This document shows, piece after piece, positions 8,102-16,302 of a stretch of 64,000 bases of DNA. The notes under the pieces were generated by a model. It had not been told where the DNA came from. It worked only from the letters and a program-made list of their open reading frames with translations, and did no database searches. Origin of the DNA: Marichromatium purpuratum 984. GTDB lineage: Bacteria; Pseudomonadota; Gammaproteobacteria; Chromatiales; Chromatiaceae. The stretch is from contig NZ_CP007031.1 of NCBI RefSeq assembly GCF_000224005.2, positions 1,765,001-1,829,000 on the forward strand. The letters run 5' to 3'. Numbering within the stretch: the stretch's first letter is position 1; every line of letters begins with the position of its first letter. The translations under genes were made by a program, and so were the position numbers.

Positions 8102-8351
8102 AACCGCGAAGGCACAAAGCGCGCAAAGGGGGGAAGAGCTTCCAGCGATCAGCCGCCAGCCGCCAGTGGTGGTCTGTCCTCAATCACTGGCGCGAAGCGC
8201 AGTCGCTGGAGCTAAAGGCGGCTGTCAGCGTCGTAGGATGGGCAAAGCGCAGCGTGCCCATCAAGGGTCGCGCTGCCGTCGAGTACGGCGCCCACTGGAG
8301 GCTGACGACTGGAGGCTTAACCCCCTTCGCGTCCTTTGCGTCTTTGTGGTT
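8102..8351. repeat. MITE-like intergenic element with imperfect 30-bp terminal inverted repeats
   Basis: AACCGCGAAGGCACAAAGCG onwards (8102-8132) and the segment ending in GTCTTTGTGGTT (8321-8351) are imperfect inverted copies. Reverse-complemented, the right arm begins AACCACAAAGACGCAAAGGA, differing from the left arm mainly by A/G exchanges. They enclose about 190 bp with internal short repeats (CAGCCGCCAGCCGCCAGT; CACTGGAGGCTGACGACTGG) and a palindrome at 8237-8262. No transposase ORF is present, so it looks like a non-autonomous repeat element. Confidence 0.6.
8237..8262. repeat. REP-like palindrome nested in the repeat island
   Basis: GATGGGC (8237-8243) and GCCCATC (8256-8262) flank AAAGCGCAGCGT. 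I recall the surrounding string, of the type GTAGGATGGGCAAAGCG, as a dispersed extragenic palindrome in several GC-rich gammaproteobacteria. A transcript would fold into a stable hairpin. Confidence 0.5.
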
Positions 8352-8384
8352 TATTGATTATCAAATGCTTGCAAGTTTTTAATG

Positions 8385-8400
8385 ATCCTCGATCGAGGAT
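8385..8400. promoter_or_regulatory. Perfect 16-bp palindrome upstream of msrP
   Basis: ATCCTCGATCGAGGAT is fully self-complementary and lies about 160 bp upstream of the msrP start, just outside the repeat island. It could be an operator or simply part of a repeat. A further 7-bp hairpin, GAGGTGG (8414-8420) with CCACCTC (8429-8435), follows in the presumed leader. Confidence 0.3.
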
Positions 8401-8561
8401 GAGGGCTTGCGCGGAGGTGGTGCCTGCCCCACCTCGTGGAAATCCTTCCATCGGTTGCCGGATCGCTCGAAACCACTGCTCTATTGGTGCCTAACCCCTT
8501 GGCGGGGTGGGCGTGGTGGGGGCGTCGGCGGCGGTGGGTGACGACCCGAGGAGCCTCCGTC

Positions 8562-9488
8562 ATGCTGATCCGCAAGCCTGCCGATATCCCGTCCTCCGAG
8601 ATCACGCCGCCGCAGGTGTGGCGCGCGCGTCGTACCTTCATCCAGGGCGCCGCGCTGGGGGTGGGCGCGGCGGCGCTGGCGCCGCTCGGCGCCGTCGCTG
8701 CGACCTATCCGCGTCCCGGCGAGGACGAACCCCTGACCCCGCGCGAGTTCGTCACCGGCTACAACAATTTCTACGAGTTCGGGACCGACAAGGGGGACCC
8801 GGCGGCACACGCCCATCGGCTGCGCACCCGGCCCTGGTCGGTGGTGGTCGATGGCGAGTGCGCGCGTCCCGGCGAGATCGGCATCGAGGACATCCTCTCC
8901 GGGTTCGATCAGCAGGAGCGCATCTATCGGCTGCGTTGTGTCGAGGCCTGGGCGATGGTGATCCCCTGGCTCGGTTTCCCGCTCGGTGAGCTGCTGGCGC
9001 GTTTCGAGCCGACCTCGCGGGCGCGCTATGTCGCCTTCGAGACCCTGTTCGACCCCGAGCAGATGCCCGGTCAGCGTCGCCGGGTGCTCGACTGGCCCTA
9101 TCGCGAGGGGCTGCGCATCGACGAGGCGATGCACCCGCTGACGCTGCTCGCCACCGGGCTCTACGGCGAGACCCTGCCGAACCAGAACGGCGCACCGCTA
9201 CGGCTGGTGGTGCCGTGGAAATACGGCTTCAAGAGCATCAAGTCGATCGTGCGCATCCGCTTCACTGCCGAGCAGCCGCCGGCGACCTGGAACAGGATGC
9301 AGCCCGACGAGTACGGCTTCTACGCCAACGTCAATCCCGCCGTCGACCATCCGCGCTGGAGCCAGAAGAGCCATCGCATGATCGGTGGCGGCTGGCTGGC
9401 CAAGCGGCGCGAGACCCTGCCGTTCAACGGCTATGCCGAGGAGGTCGCCGGGCTCTATGCCGGCATGGACCTGAGGCGCTTCTACTGA
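8562..9488 (+). CDS. msrP: Protein-methionine-sulfoxide reductase catalytic subunit MsrP (YedY)
   Basis: A 308-residue periplasmic molybdopterin enzyme that reduces methionine sulfoxide in oxidised envelope proteins. A Tat-type signal is present ([20 protein letters not shown]). The sulfite-oxidase fold is shown by the molybdenum-ligating cysteine C126 in [13 protein letters not shown], and by family segments such as [13 protein letters not shown] and [19 protein letters not shown] at 8549-8554 lies 7 nt before the ATG at 8562; the frame upstream to 8436 is not used. The stop overlaps the start of msrQ by one base (TGATG), so the two are translationally coupled. Confidence 0.95.
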   Translation: MLIRKPADIPSSEITPPQVWRARRTFIQGAALGVGAAALAPLGAVAATYPRPGEDEPLTPREFVTGYNNFYEFGTDKGDPAAHAHRLRTRPWSVVVDGECARPGEIGIEDILSGFDQQERIYRLRCVEAWAMVIPWLGFPLGELLARFEPTSRARYVAFETLFDPEQMPGQRRRVLDWPYREGLRIDEAMHPLTLLATGLYGETLPNQNGAPLRLVVPWKYGFKSIKSIVRIRFTAEQPPATWNRMQPDEYGFYANVNPAVDHPRWSQKSHRMIGGGWLAKRRETLPFNGYAEEVAGLYAGMDLRRFY

Positions 9489-10147
9489 TGGCCGGGCGCG
9501 ACTGGATGGCCTGGGCCAAGCCCGGGGTCTTTCTGCTCTGTCTGCTGCCGCTGGCGCTGACCCTGGCGCAGGGGCTCGGTGGCGGGCTGGCGCTGGGGGC
9601 CAATCCGGTCGAGATGCTGCTCCATCGCAGCGGGCTGTGGACCCTGCGGATGCTGCTGCTTACCCTCGCGCTGACCCCGCTCAGCCGAGCCCTCGGTCGG
9701 CCCTGGCCGATCCGGCTGCGGCGCATGCTGGGGCTGTTCGCCTTCTTCTACGGCATGCTCCATCTGCTGGTCTATCTGTGGCTCGACCGCGCGCTCGACT
9801 GGCCGGTGATCGTCGAGGACCTGACCGCGCGGCCCTACATCGTCGTCGGCATGGTGGCGCTGGTGCTGATGAGCGTGCTGGCGCTGACCTCGACCCGTGG
9901 CTGGCAGCGTCGGCTGCGGCGCAACTGGAAGCGGTTGCACCGCGCCGTCTACCTGATCGCGGTGCTCGGGGTGTTGCACTTTCTCTGGCTGGTCAAGGCC
10001 GATCTGCGCGAGCCGCTGATCTATGCCGTCATCCTCGGCGTGCTGCTGGCGCTGCGGCTGCCCTGGGGGCGCTGGCGGCGCGCCTCGGCTCAGTCGGTTC
10101 AGTCGGCCTCGGCGGTGGCGCGGCGCTCGGCGAGTTCGTCGCGATAA
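9488..10147 (+). CDS. msrQ: MsrQ heme-binding membrane subunit (YedZ)
   Basis: A 219-residue inner-membrane b-type cytochrome of the ferric reductase-like family that passes electrons from quinol or flavin to MsrP. Six hydrophobic segments are visible. The conserved histidines lie in FYGMLHLLVYLW and in WKRLHRAVYLIAVLGVLHFLW. The ATG at 9488 shares a base with the msrP stop. The C-terminal tail is unusually Ser/Ala/Arg-rich and overlaps a convergent ORF by 49 bp. Confidence 0.93.
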   Translation: MAGRDWMAWAKPGVFLLCLLPLALTLAQGLGGGLALGANPVEMLLHRSGLWTLRMLLLTLALTPLSRALGRPWPIRLRRMLGLFAFFYGMLHLLVYLWLDRALDWPVIVEDLTARPYIVVGMVALVLMSVLALTSTRGWQRRLRRNWKRLHRAVYLIAVLGVLHFLWLVKADLREPLIYAVILGVLLALRLPWGRWRRASAQSVQSASAVARRSASSSR

Positions 10148-10428
10148 TCGAGGAAGTCGAGCAGGTGTGCGCCCAGCCGGGCGTCGATCTCGCCGGCTTC
10201 CGGCTCGTGCTCGGGCTGGTCGCGATGCCGATAGGCGAGATCCGGGGCCACCATCTCCAGGGTGATGTAGGCGAACAGACTCTCGGCGACCAGGGTCGCG
10301 GCCTGGCAGCGCCATTCCGGCTGATCGCGATCGAGTCGGGCGAGCCGCTCGGGCTCGATGGTGCCGGTCTGCAACCGGGTCCAGTCCTCGATCAGTTGGC
10401 GGGTGGGGGCGTCGGTGGTGTCGTGCAT
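10099..10428 (-). CDS. Hypothetical protein (109 aa)
   Basis: An acidic, soluble protein (MHDTTDAPTRQLIEDWTRLQ at the start) with no motif I recognise. Composition and the strongly helical middle part (CQAATLVAESLFAYITLEMV) look protein-like rather than like a shadow frame. Its 3' end overlaps msrQ by 49 bp on the other strand. A GGAG lies somewhat far upstream of the ATG. No operon partner. Confidence 0.55.
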   Translation of the reverse strand: MHDTTDAPTRQLIEDWTRLQTGTIEPERLARLDRDQPEWRCQAATLVAESLFAYITLEMVAPDLAYRHRDQPEHEPEAGEIDARLGAHLLDFLDYRDELAERRATAEAD

Positions 10429-11500
10429 GGCGTCTGGCTCCGGGAACTCAATCGGCCAGTCTAGGGATGCCTCCGGGGAGGGTAAACCCCGGAACCCGTC
10501 CGGGGTGGAGGCTGATGTCCGAGGCGAGGTGTTCCCGTGTGGCTGTGAATGGTCTTCTGATCCAGCATCTCAGGGGCCGAGGCGCTCTTGTGTTCGCGCT
10601 CTTTACGTGTTCTTCGCTGATCTTTCCCATGCGCTTGGCTCTCTTCGGTCTCGAATCTTTTTGATTGTTTTTTATCAGTGTCTTATGAGTTTTTTGAGGG
10701 GCTGATTGAGAAGTCTGGACTTGTGTCGCTTCGTTTTATCGGTATCATAAAAAACACAAATCAGCTTCACGGCGTCATGCTCTCACCAAGTCGGTGGAGG
10801 TTGCAGGAATGCCTGTTTCGCCCCGTGTGAGGACGTGACAGGACAGGGTGATCGCGGCCATTCCCCGCGCACCATCTACGCCAGAATCGGACATGCGCCG
10901 GTTGATCGGATCGCCCAGGTCACTGGCGTGAAGCTGTACCGTCTTTTCGTTCAACCGAGGACGCACGCGGGAGCGCCATCGCGCTTCCGCTGATGATCCG
11001 GCGGCTCGGTCATCGCCGATGACCGCCGGGACGTCCCGTCTCCATTCGCGCAGCAGTGCGCGTATCCGCCGCGTGGCGTGTCTGCCCGACTCAGGTCTCG
11101 GGTCCATGCCTCGCGATCCGCCGACAGGTCGCCGCGCCGCCCAGTGGCGTGGCCCTCGGCCCCCGACGCCGCAGCATGCGGCGTCTCGCGCGAATCTCGC
11201 GCCTCGTGCCCACCCGTGAATCGGGTGGCCAGCCAATGTCAATCGTCGCTCGGCGTCAGCGCCTGGTCTTCGGTCCACGCCATAAAAGCGCGCGTGTCCA
11301 ACGGACCGCGCGATGCGGCTGCGCGCGCCGTCGCGATGTATCGACCGTTGCAATGTGTTGGGGAGAGACCCCTGACGAAATGAAGTGAGGCCCGTCATCC
11401 GCGATGCTCAGGACGTGGGTACGCATTGCTCCTCACCGGTGCGAGGCAATCACCACGGCGAGTGCGCTTCTCGTGCTTGCCACAACACCACGGAGAGACC
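10429..11500. other. About 1 kb gene-poor region with multiple hairpins
   Basis: No ORF here has convincing composition or a ribosome binding site. A 207-codon open frame on the minus strand (10775-11398) is Arg/Gly/Ala-rich and matches nothing I recognise. The part around 10640-10770 is AT-richer and includes an inverted repeat TTTTAT/ATAAAA at 10734-10752. Further on there are four perfect short hairpins: 11007-11025, 11168-11182, 11188-11202 and 11210-11228. The region may be a long leader or an RNA gene for the methyltransferase gene downstream, or a decayed element. Confidence 0.5.
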
Positions 11501-12160
11501 ATGACCGACTCCAAGTCCATGAATCAGGCCGATCGTGATGTCAGCAAGCTGATCGGTGTGACCGCCGCCAAGCTCGACGAGCTCGAGCAGTACTACGACA
11601 GCTGGTCCGAGACCTACGAGGACGACCTGACGTCGATGGGCTACGAGGCCCCGCGCATCGCCGCCGAGGCGATCAAGTCGCACCAGATCGACCCCGCGCA
11701 GCCGATCCTCGACGCCGGTTGCGGCGTGGGCCTGACCGGGCTGCACCTGGGCAAGCTCGGCTACACCGCGATCACCGGTGTCGACTACTCCCCCAAGTCG
11801 CTGGAGAAGGCCGAGGCGCGCAACTGTTACGCCGAGCTGGCGCGCGTGGATCTCAACAAGCCGCTGGACTTCGCCGAGAACCACTTCGCCGCCGCCCAGT
11901 GCATCGGCACCCTGACCTATATCGACAACATGGCCGGGCTGATGCGCGAGTTCCATCGCGTGGTCAAGCCCGGCGGCATCGTCCAGCTCAGCCACCGTGT
12001 CGACCTCTATGACGACGCCTACAGACAGGCCCTCGGCGCGCTCACCGACCAAGGCCACTGGACCCACGTCCATCACTCCGAGCCCCAGCCCTACATCCCC
12101 GGCCACCAGGACTTTGGTGACGACCAGGCGATCATCTTCGACATCTTCCGGGTGAAGTAA
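11501..12160 (+). CDS. Class I SAM-dependent methyltransferase
   Basis: A 219-residue cytoplasmic protein with a Rossmann-type methyltransferase fold. Motif I is ILDAGCGVGLTGLHLGKLG, followed by GVDYSPKSLEKA, and the segment FHRVVKPGGIVQLSHR is typical of the UbiE/WBSCR27-like group. The N-terminal part (DELEQYYDSWSETYEDDL) resembles the substrate-gating region of such enzymes. The substrate is unknown. GGAGAG at 11492-11497 precedes the ATG. It is followed by a strong hairpin and appears monocistronic, behind a long gene-free region. Confidence 0.85.
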   Translation: MTDSKSMNQADRDVSKLIGVTAAKLDELEQYYDSWSETYEDDLTSMGYEAPRIAAEAIKSHQIDPAQPILDAGCGVGLTGLHLGKLGYTAITGVDYSPKSLEKAEARNCYAELARVDLNKPLDFAENHFAAAQCIGTLTYIDNMAGLMREFHRVVKPGGIVQLSHRVDLYDDAYRQALGALTDQGHWTHVHHSEPQPYIPGHQDFGDDQAIIFDIFRVK

Positions 12161-12184
12161 TCGTCCCAGGCGATTGATTCGCCA

Positions 12185-12221
12185 AGGCCTGTGGCCGATG
12201 TCCAGCATCGGTCACAGGCCT
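12185..12221 (+). terminator. Long hairpin after the methyltransferase gene
   Basis: AGGCCTGTGGCCGATG (12185-12200) pairs with CATCGGTCACAGGCCT (12206-12221), a 16-bp stem with one G/T mismatch and a 5-nt loop, 25 bp after the stop. No T-tract follows. Confidence 0.6.
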
Positions 12222-12381
12222 CCCCACCGAGTGTCCGATCGGCCTTGATCGGCGGTTGTCTGTCTCAACGCTGGTCCTCGACCGCTGGAGCCTACAAGGT
12301 GGTCACGTTGTACTGAGTGACCGTCTTCTCGCGGACGTCGTCGAGTCGTCCGTAGGCGGGGAGTCCTTCAGTTGCGTTATC

Positions 12382-13173
12382 ATGGGACTCGCCCCGTTCG
12401 TGTCCTGCTCTGCTGTCGTCCGCTCCCCGTCCGCCGTGTCTTCCTTGTCCTCCGATCCCTTGGCGCTGGTGTTCCAGGCGCTGGTCCTGCCGTTGTTGTG
12501 GTGTCTGCCGCCGTTGTTGGTGTTGCTCGGCGCGCGATTGCTGTTGCCGCGCTGGCGGGGTTGGCAGGGCGAGCGCATGGTCGGGCGGCGGCTCGAGGCG
12601 CTGTTCCCCGAGGTGTTGCATGGGGTGGTGTTGCCAGACGGGTGCGGTGGGCTGACCCAGATCGATCATCTGGCGCTGACCCCGCGCGGGTTGCTGGTGG
12701 TCGAGACCAAGCACTATCGCGGCGCCATCCAGGGCGCGGCCGAGGCGACGCACTGGGTGCAGCTGATCGGTCGGCGACGCTATCCCTTCGTCAATCCGCT
12801 GCACCAGAACCGTCGTCATGTCCGCGCGGTGGAGGCGCTGGGGCTGGGCCAGCCGGTCCATGCGCGGGTGGTGTTCACCGATGAGGCGCGATTCGTCGAT
12901 GCGGTGCCGGTCGGGGTGTCGCGCTGCGCGACCCTGGCGCGCGATCTGGGCTCCTTGCGTGGTGGCCGGGTGGGACGGGCGCGGTGGGTGGCCTGGAAGC
13001 GTCTGCGGAGTCAGGTCCGACGCGGTTGGATCGCGCGTTGGCGACACCGGCGTCAGGTGGAGCGCCGCCACGGTCGCGACGACCGCACCCGGCTGGGCAA
13101 GGCGTTGCTTGGGGCGGCGGGCGCGTTGGCGGGGCTGTTGTGGTGGCGGGTGTGGGGGGCGGTCGGGCTGTGA
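12382..13173 (+). CDS. NERD (nuclease-related) domain protein with terminal membrane segments
   Basis: A protein of about 263 residues. The NERD domain is visible as GWQGERMVGRRLEALF, then TQIDHLALTPRGLLVVETKH and YRGAIQG. The D and ExK correspond to the nuclease-like active-site residues of this family. Residues before it (LVFQALVLPLLWCLPPLLVL) form a membrane helix, and another short hydrophobic stretch ends the protein after a very Arg-rich segment. NERD proteins are poorly understood; some are tied to DNA processing or defence. The start is uncertain: ATG at 12382 lacks a good ribosome binding site, and the frame is open back to 12256. It stands alone. Confidence 0.75.
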   Translation: MGLAPFVSCSAVVRSPSAVSSLSSDPLALVFQALVLPLLWCLPPLLVLLGARLLLPRWRGWQGERMVGRRLEALFPEVLHGVVLPDGCGGLTQIDHLALTPRGLLVVETKHYRGAIQGAAEATHWVQLIGRRRYPFVNPLHQNRRHVRAVEALGLGQPVHARVVFTDEARFVDAVPVGVSRCATLARDLGSLRGGRVGRARWVAWKRLRSQVRRGWIARWRHRRQVERRHGRDDRTRLGKALLGAAGALAGLLWWRVWGAVGL

Positions 13174-13182
13174 GCCGGGCGG

Positions 13183-13210
13183 GGCGCCCGTGGACGGGTC
13201 CACGGGCGCC
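13183..13210. terminator. Bidirectional hairpin between NERD gene and RND permease gene
   Basis: A perfect 12-bp stem (GGCGCCCGTGGA at 13183-13194, TCCACGGGCGCC at 13199-13210) with a 4-nt loop fills the 42-bp gap between two convergent stop codons. Confidence 0.7.
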
Positions 13211-13215
13211 GGGGC

Positions 13216-16200
13216 TCAACCGGCCTGGGGCGCGGTGTTCCCTTCGTCTTCGTCGGTCACCGGACCGGTGTGCTCCTTGGGCGAGAGCAACAGGTAGAAG
13301 GCCGGGACCACGAACAGGGTGAACAGGGTCCCGATCCCCAGCCCGGTGACGATCACCAGTCCGATGTCGAAGCGACTGACCGCGCCCGGACCGCTGGCGG
13401 TGAGCAGCGGGATCATCGCCACCAGCATCGAGACGGTGGTCATCAGGATCGGGCGCAGTCGGATCGCCGAGGCCTCCTCGACCGCCGCGCGCTTGTCGAG
13501 TCCATCGCGTTGGCGCAGCTGGTTGGCGAACTCGACGATGAGGATGCCGTTCTTGGCGATCAGCCCGATCAGGGTGATCAGTCCCACCTGGGTGTAGATG
13601 TTGATACTGGCGAAGCCGAGGAAGAGGAACACCATCGCCCCGGCGAGCGACAACGGCACCGACATCAGGATGACGAAGGGATCGCGCCAGCTCTCGAACT
13701 GTGCCGCGAGTACCAGATAGACCACCACCAGCGAGAGGAAGAAGGTGACTTCCAGCGCGCCGCCCTCGGACTTGTACTGGCGTGACTCGCCCTTGTAGTC
13801 CCAGCTCACGCCGCGCGGGAACTGTTCGCCGGCGATCACCTCCAGCGTACCGAGCGCCTCGCCGAGGGTGACTCCGGGCATCGCCACGCCGGAGACGGTG
13901 ATGGCGTTGAGCTGCTGGAACTGGATGCGCTTGGACGGTTCGACCTGGTTGCGGATGTTGACCAGGGCGTCGAGCGGGATCAATTCGCCGTCGCCGTTGC
14001 GTACGTAGTAGTCGCCGAATTCCTCGACGCTGTCGCGGAAGCGGCGTTCGACCTGGGGGATGACCTGATAGCTGCGTCCCTCCAGACTGAACCAGTTGAC
14101 GTAGTCCTCGTTGAGCATCACCCCGAGGCTGGTGCCGAGATCGGCCATGCTGATGCCGAGATCGCCGGCGAGATCGCGATCGACCTCGAGCACGGTGCGC
14201 GGTCGCTCGTACTTCACGTCCTTGGTGAGGAACATGAATTTGCCGCTGCCCATCGCCTGCCCGAGCAGGGCGTCGGCGATGTCGGTGAGTTCCTTGTGCG
14301 AGCGATCCGAGAGGATGACGAACTCGACCGGTAGACCGTCGCCCGGGGTGGGCAGGCTGGGGCGCGGGAAGACCACCGTCTGCATCCCGGTGATCTGCGA
14401 GACGGCACCCTGGAGCTGCGGCTCGATCTCCATCTGCGAGCGCTCGCGCTGATCGGTCGGCGGCATCTTGAAGCCGCCGAAGGTGGTGCTCTGGTCACCG
14501 CCCATGCCGATGATGATGAAACTCTCCTTGTACTCGGGGAAGGATTCGAAGATCGGCAGCAGCTGGGTGTCGACGTAGTGTTTGTCGTAGTCGATGGTCG
14601 CCGACTGTGGTGCGGTGGCCATGAAGAAGAGAATGCTCTGGTCCTCGGTGGGGGCCAAATCCTTCTCGGTCATGGCGTACATCAGATAGATGCCGCCGAG
14701 CACCGCGACTGCTACCAACAGGGTCACCGAGGGGTAGCGCAGCCAGCGCGCGAGCAGTCCGCGATAGCTTTTCGACAGCCACTCGAAAAAGTGCTCGACA
14801 ACACGTTCGAAGCGGCTCTGTTCGGTGCTGGCGTGCAGCACCCGACCGGCGAGCATGGGCGAGAGGGTGAGTGCCACCACGCCCGAGACCAGCACCGCGC
14901 CGGCGAGGGTGAAGGCGAACTCGGTGAACAGCGAACCGACCAGTCCACCCATGAAACCGATCGGGGCGTAGACCGCCACCAGTGTGGTGGTCATGGCGAT
15001 GACCGGCATCGCCAACTCGCGCGCGCCGTCGAGCGCTGCGCGCAGTCCGCTCTTGCCCATCTCGAGATGGCGGTGGACGTTCTCGACGACGATGATGGCG
15101 TCATCGACCACCAGCCCGATGGCCAGCACCATCGCCAGCAGGGTGAGCAGGTTGATCGAGAAGCCGAGCAGCAGCATCAGGAAGCCGGCGCCGATGATCG
15201 ACAGCGGGACGGCCACCGAGGGCACCAGCGCGGCGCGGATCGAGCCGAGCGAGAGGAAGATCACCAGCAGCACGATTAGCACCGCCTCGCCGAGGGTGGT
15301 GAAGACCTCGTCGATCGAGGACTGGATGAATTCGCTGCCGTCGTAGGCCTCGATGCCGTTGAGTCCCTCGGGGAACTGAGCGCGCAGGGCGGGCATCAGC
15401 GCCTTGACGCGCGAGGCGACCTGCAGCGGGTTGGCCCCTGGGGTCGGTTCGATACCGATGAAGATCGACGGCTTGCCGTCGTGCAGGCTACTCGAGTCGT
15501 AGCTCTTGGCGCCGAGTTCGACCCGGGCGATGTCGTCGAGCCTGATCAGGGTGTCGTCCTGGTCGCGGATCACCAGGCGGCGGAAGTCCTCGACTTGGCT
15601 GACATCGGTGGTCGCCGAGAGGTCGACCTGCACCATGTTGCCCTTGACCTTGCCGATGCCGGCGAGGTGGTTGTTGTTGGCGAGCACCTGGGCGACCTCG
15701 TCGCCGCTGATCCCGAGCGAGGCCATCCGCGTGGGATCAAGCCAGACGCGCATGGCATAGGTCTGGTCGCCGAAGATCTCGGCCTTGGCCACGCCGTCGA
15801 TCGCCTGGAGCTGGGGCTGGACCACGCGCAGCAGATAGTCGGTGATCTGCGGCAGGGTCATCTGCTCGCTGGTGAAGGCGAGATACATCAGCGCGGTGGA
15901 GTCGCCGGTGGAGGAGTCGATCACCGGGTTCTGTGCCGCTTCGGGGAGCACGTTGGTGCGGCTGGCGACCTTGGCCTGGATCTCGGCGACCGCGGCGTTG
16001 GGGTCGTAGTTGAGCTTCATGTGCGCCTCGATCATCGAGGTGCCGGCGCTGCTGGTGCCGAGGATGAAGTCGATGCCGTTGGCCTCGGCGATGGCCTGTT
16101 GCAGCGGGGTGGTGATGAAGCCCTGCACCAGGTCGCTGCTGGCGCCCGGGTAGGCGGTGGTGACGGTGACCACCGTGTTGTTGGTCTCCGGGTACTGACG

Positions 16201-16302
16201 GATCTCGAGGTCGAGATAGGAGCGCAGACCGAGGATCAGGATCAGCAGGCTGACGACGCTCGCCAGCACCGGACGACGGATGAAGATATCGGTGAATCTC
16301 AT
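13216..16302 (-). CDS. RND efflux pump inner-membrane permease
   Basis: A 1028-residue protein of the hydrophobe/amphiphile efflux (AcrB/MexB-like) family, a proton-driven trimeric drug exporter. The N-terminus MRFTDIFIRRPVLASVVSLL, the porter-domain start VTTAYPGASSDLVQGF and the proton-relay aspartates in VVDDAIIVVENVHRHLEMG are all present. The C-terminal half repeats the pattern (KNGILIVEFANQLRQRDG). Length and twelve membrane segments are normal. Its start overlaps the adaptor gene's stop by 4 nt (ATGA), so both are one operon. No outer-membrane TolC-type gene is adjacent, so it must borrow one from elsewhere. Substrates are unknown. Confidence 0.92.
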   Translation of the reverse strand: MRFTDIFIRRPVLASVVSLLILILGLRSYLDLEIRQYPETNNTVVTVTTAYPGASSDLVQGFITTPLQQAIAEANGIDFILGTSSAGTSMIEAHMKLNYDPNAAVAEIQAKVASRTNVLPEAAQNPVIDSSTGDSTALMYLAFTSEQMTLPQITDYLLRVVQPQLQAIDGVAKAEIFGDQTYAMRVWLDPTRMASLGISGDEVAQVLANNNHLAGIGKVKGNMVQVDLSATTDVSQVEDFRRLVIRDQDDTLIRLDDIARVELGAKSYDSSSLHDGKPSIFIGIEPTPGANPLQVASRVKALMPALRAQFPEGLNGIEAYDGSEFIQSSIDEVFTTLGEAVLIVLLVIFLSLGSIRAALVPSVAVPLSIIGAGFLMLLLGFSINLLTLLAMVLAIGLVVDDAIIVVENVHRHLEMGKSGLRAALDGARELAMPVIAMTTTLVAVYAPIGFMGGLVGSLFTEFAFTLAGAVLVSGVVALTLSPMLAGRVLHASTEQSRFERVVEHFFEWLSKSYRGLLARWLRYPSVTLLVAVAVLGGIYLMYAMTEKDLAPTEDQSILFFMATAPQSATIDYDKHYVDTQLLPIFESFPEYKESFIIIGMGGDQSTTFGGFKMPPTDQRERSQMEIEPQLQGAVSQITGMQTVVFPRPSLPTPGDGLPVEFVILSDRSHKELTDIADALLGQAMGSGKFMFLTKDVKYERPRTVLEVDRDLAGDLGISMADLGTSLGVMLNEDYVNWFSLEGRSYQVIPQVERRFRDSVEEFGDYYVRNGDGELIPLDALVNIRNQVEPSKRIQFQQLNAITVSGVAMPGVTLGEALGTLEVIAGEQFPRGVSWDYKGESRQYKSEGGALEVTFFLSLVVVYLVLAAQFESWRDPFVILMSVPLSLAGAMVFLFLGFASINIYTQVGLITLIGLIAKNGILIVEFANQLRQRDGLDKRAAVEEASAIRLRPILMTTVSMLVAMIPLLTASGPGAVSRFDIGLVIVTGLGIGTLFTLFVVPAFYLLLSPKEHTGPVTDEDEGNTAPQAG

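Noticed and set aside
8481-8561. Possible molybdenum-cofactor riboswitch before msrP
   Set aside because: The leader is GC-rich with hairpins, but I could not match the conserved core of the Moco motif from memory, so I do not call it.
10697-10718. GGGGCTGATT, resembling the 5' end of tmRNA
   Set aside because: The match stops after ten bases and no tRNA-like 3' end (GGTTCAACTCC...CCA) is found in the following kilobase.
10775-11398. 207-codon open frame on the minus strand
   Set aside because: Composition is Arg/Gly/Ala-rich, there is no ribosome binding site or recognisable motif, and long chance frames are common in GC-rich DNA. Kept only as part of the gap description.
14578-15279. 233-codon frame opposite the RND permease gene
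   Set aside because: It is rich in His/Gln/Asp/Glu in the manner of antisense shadows of GC-rich genes and lies entirely within a clear RND permease gene.
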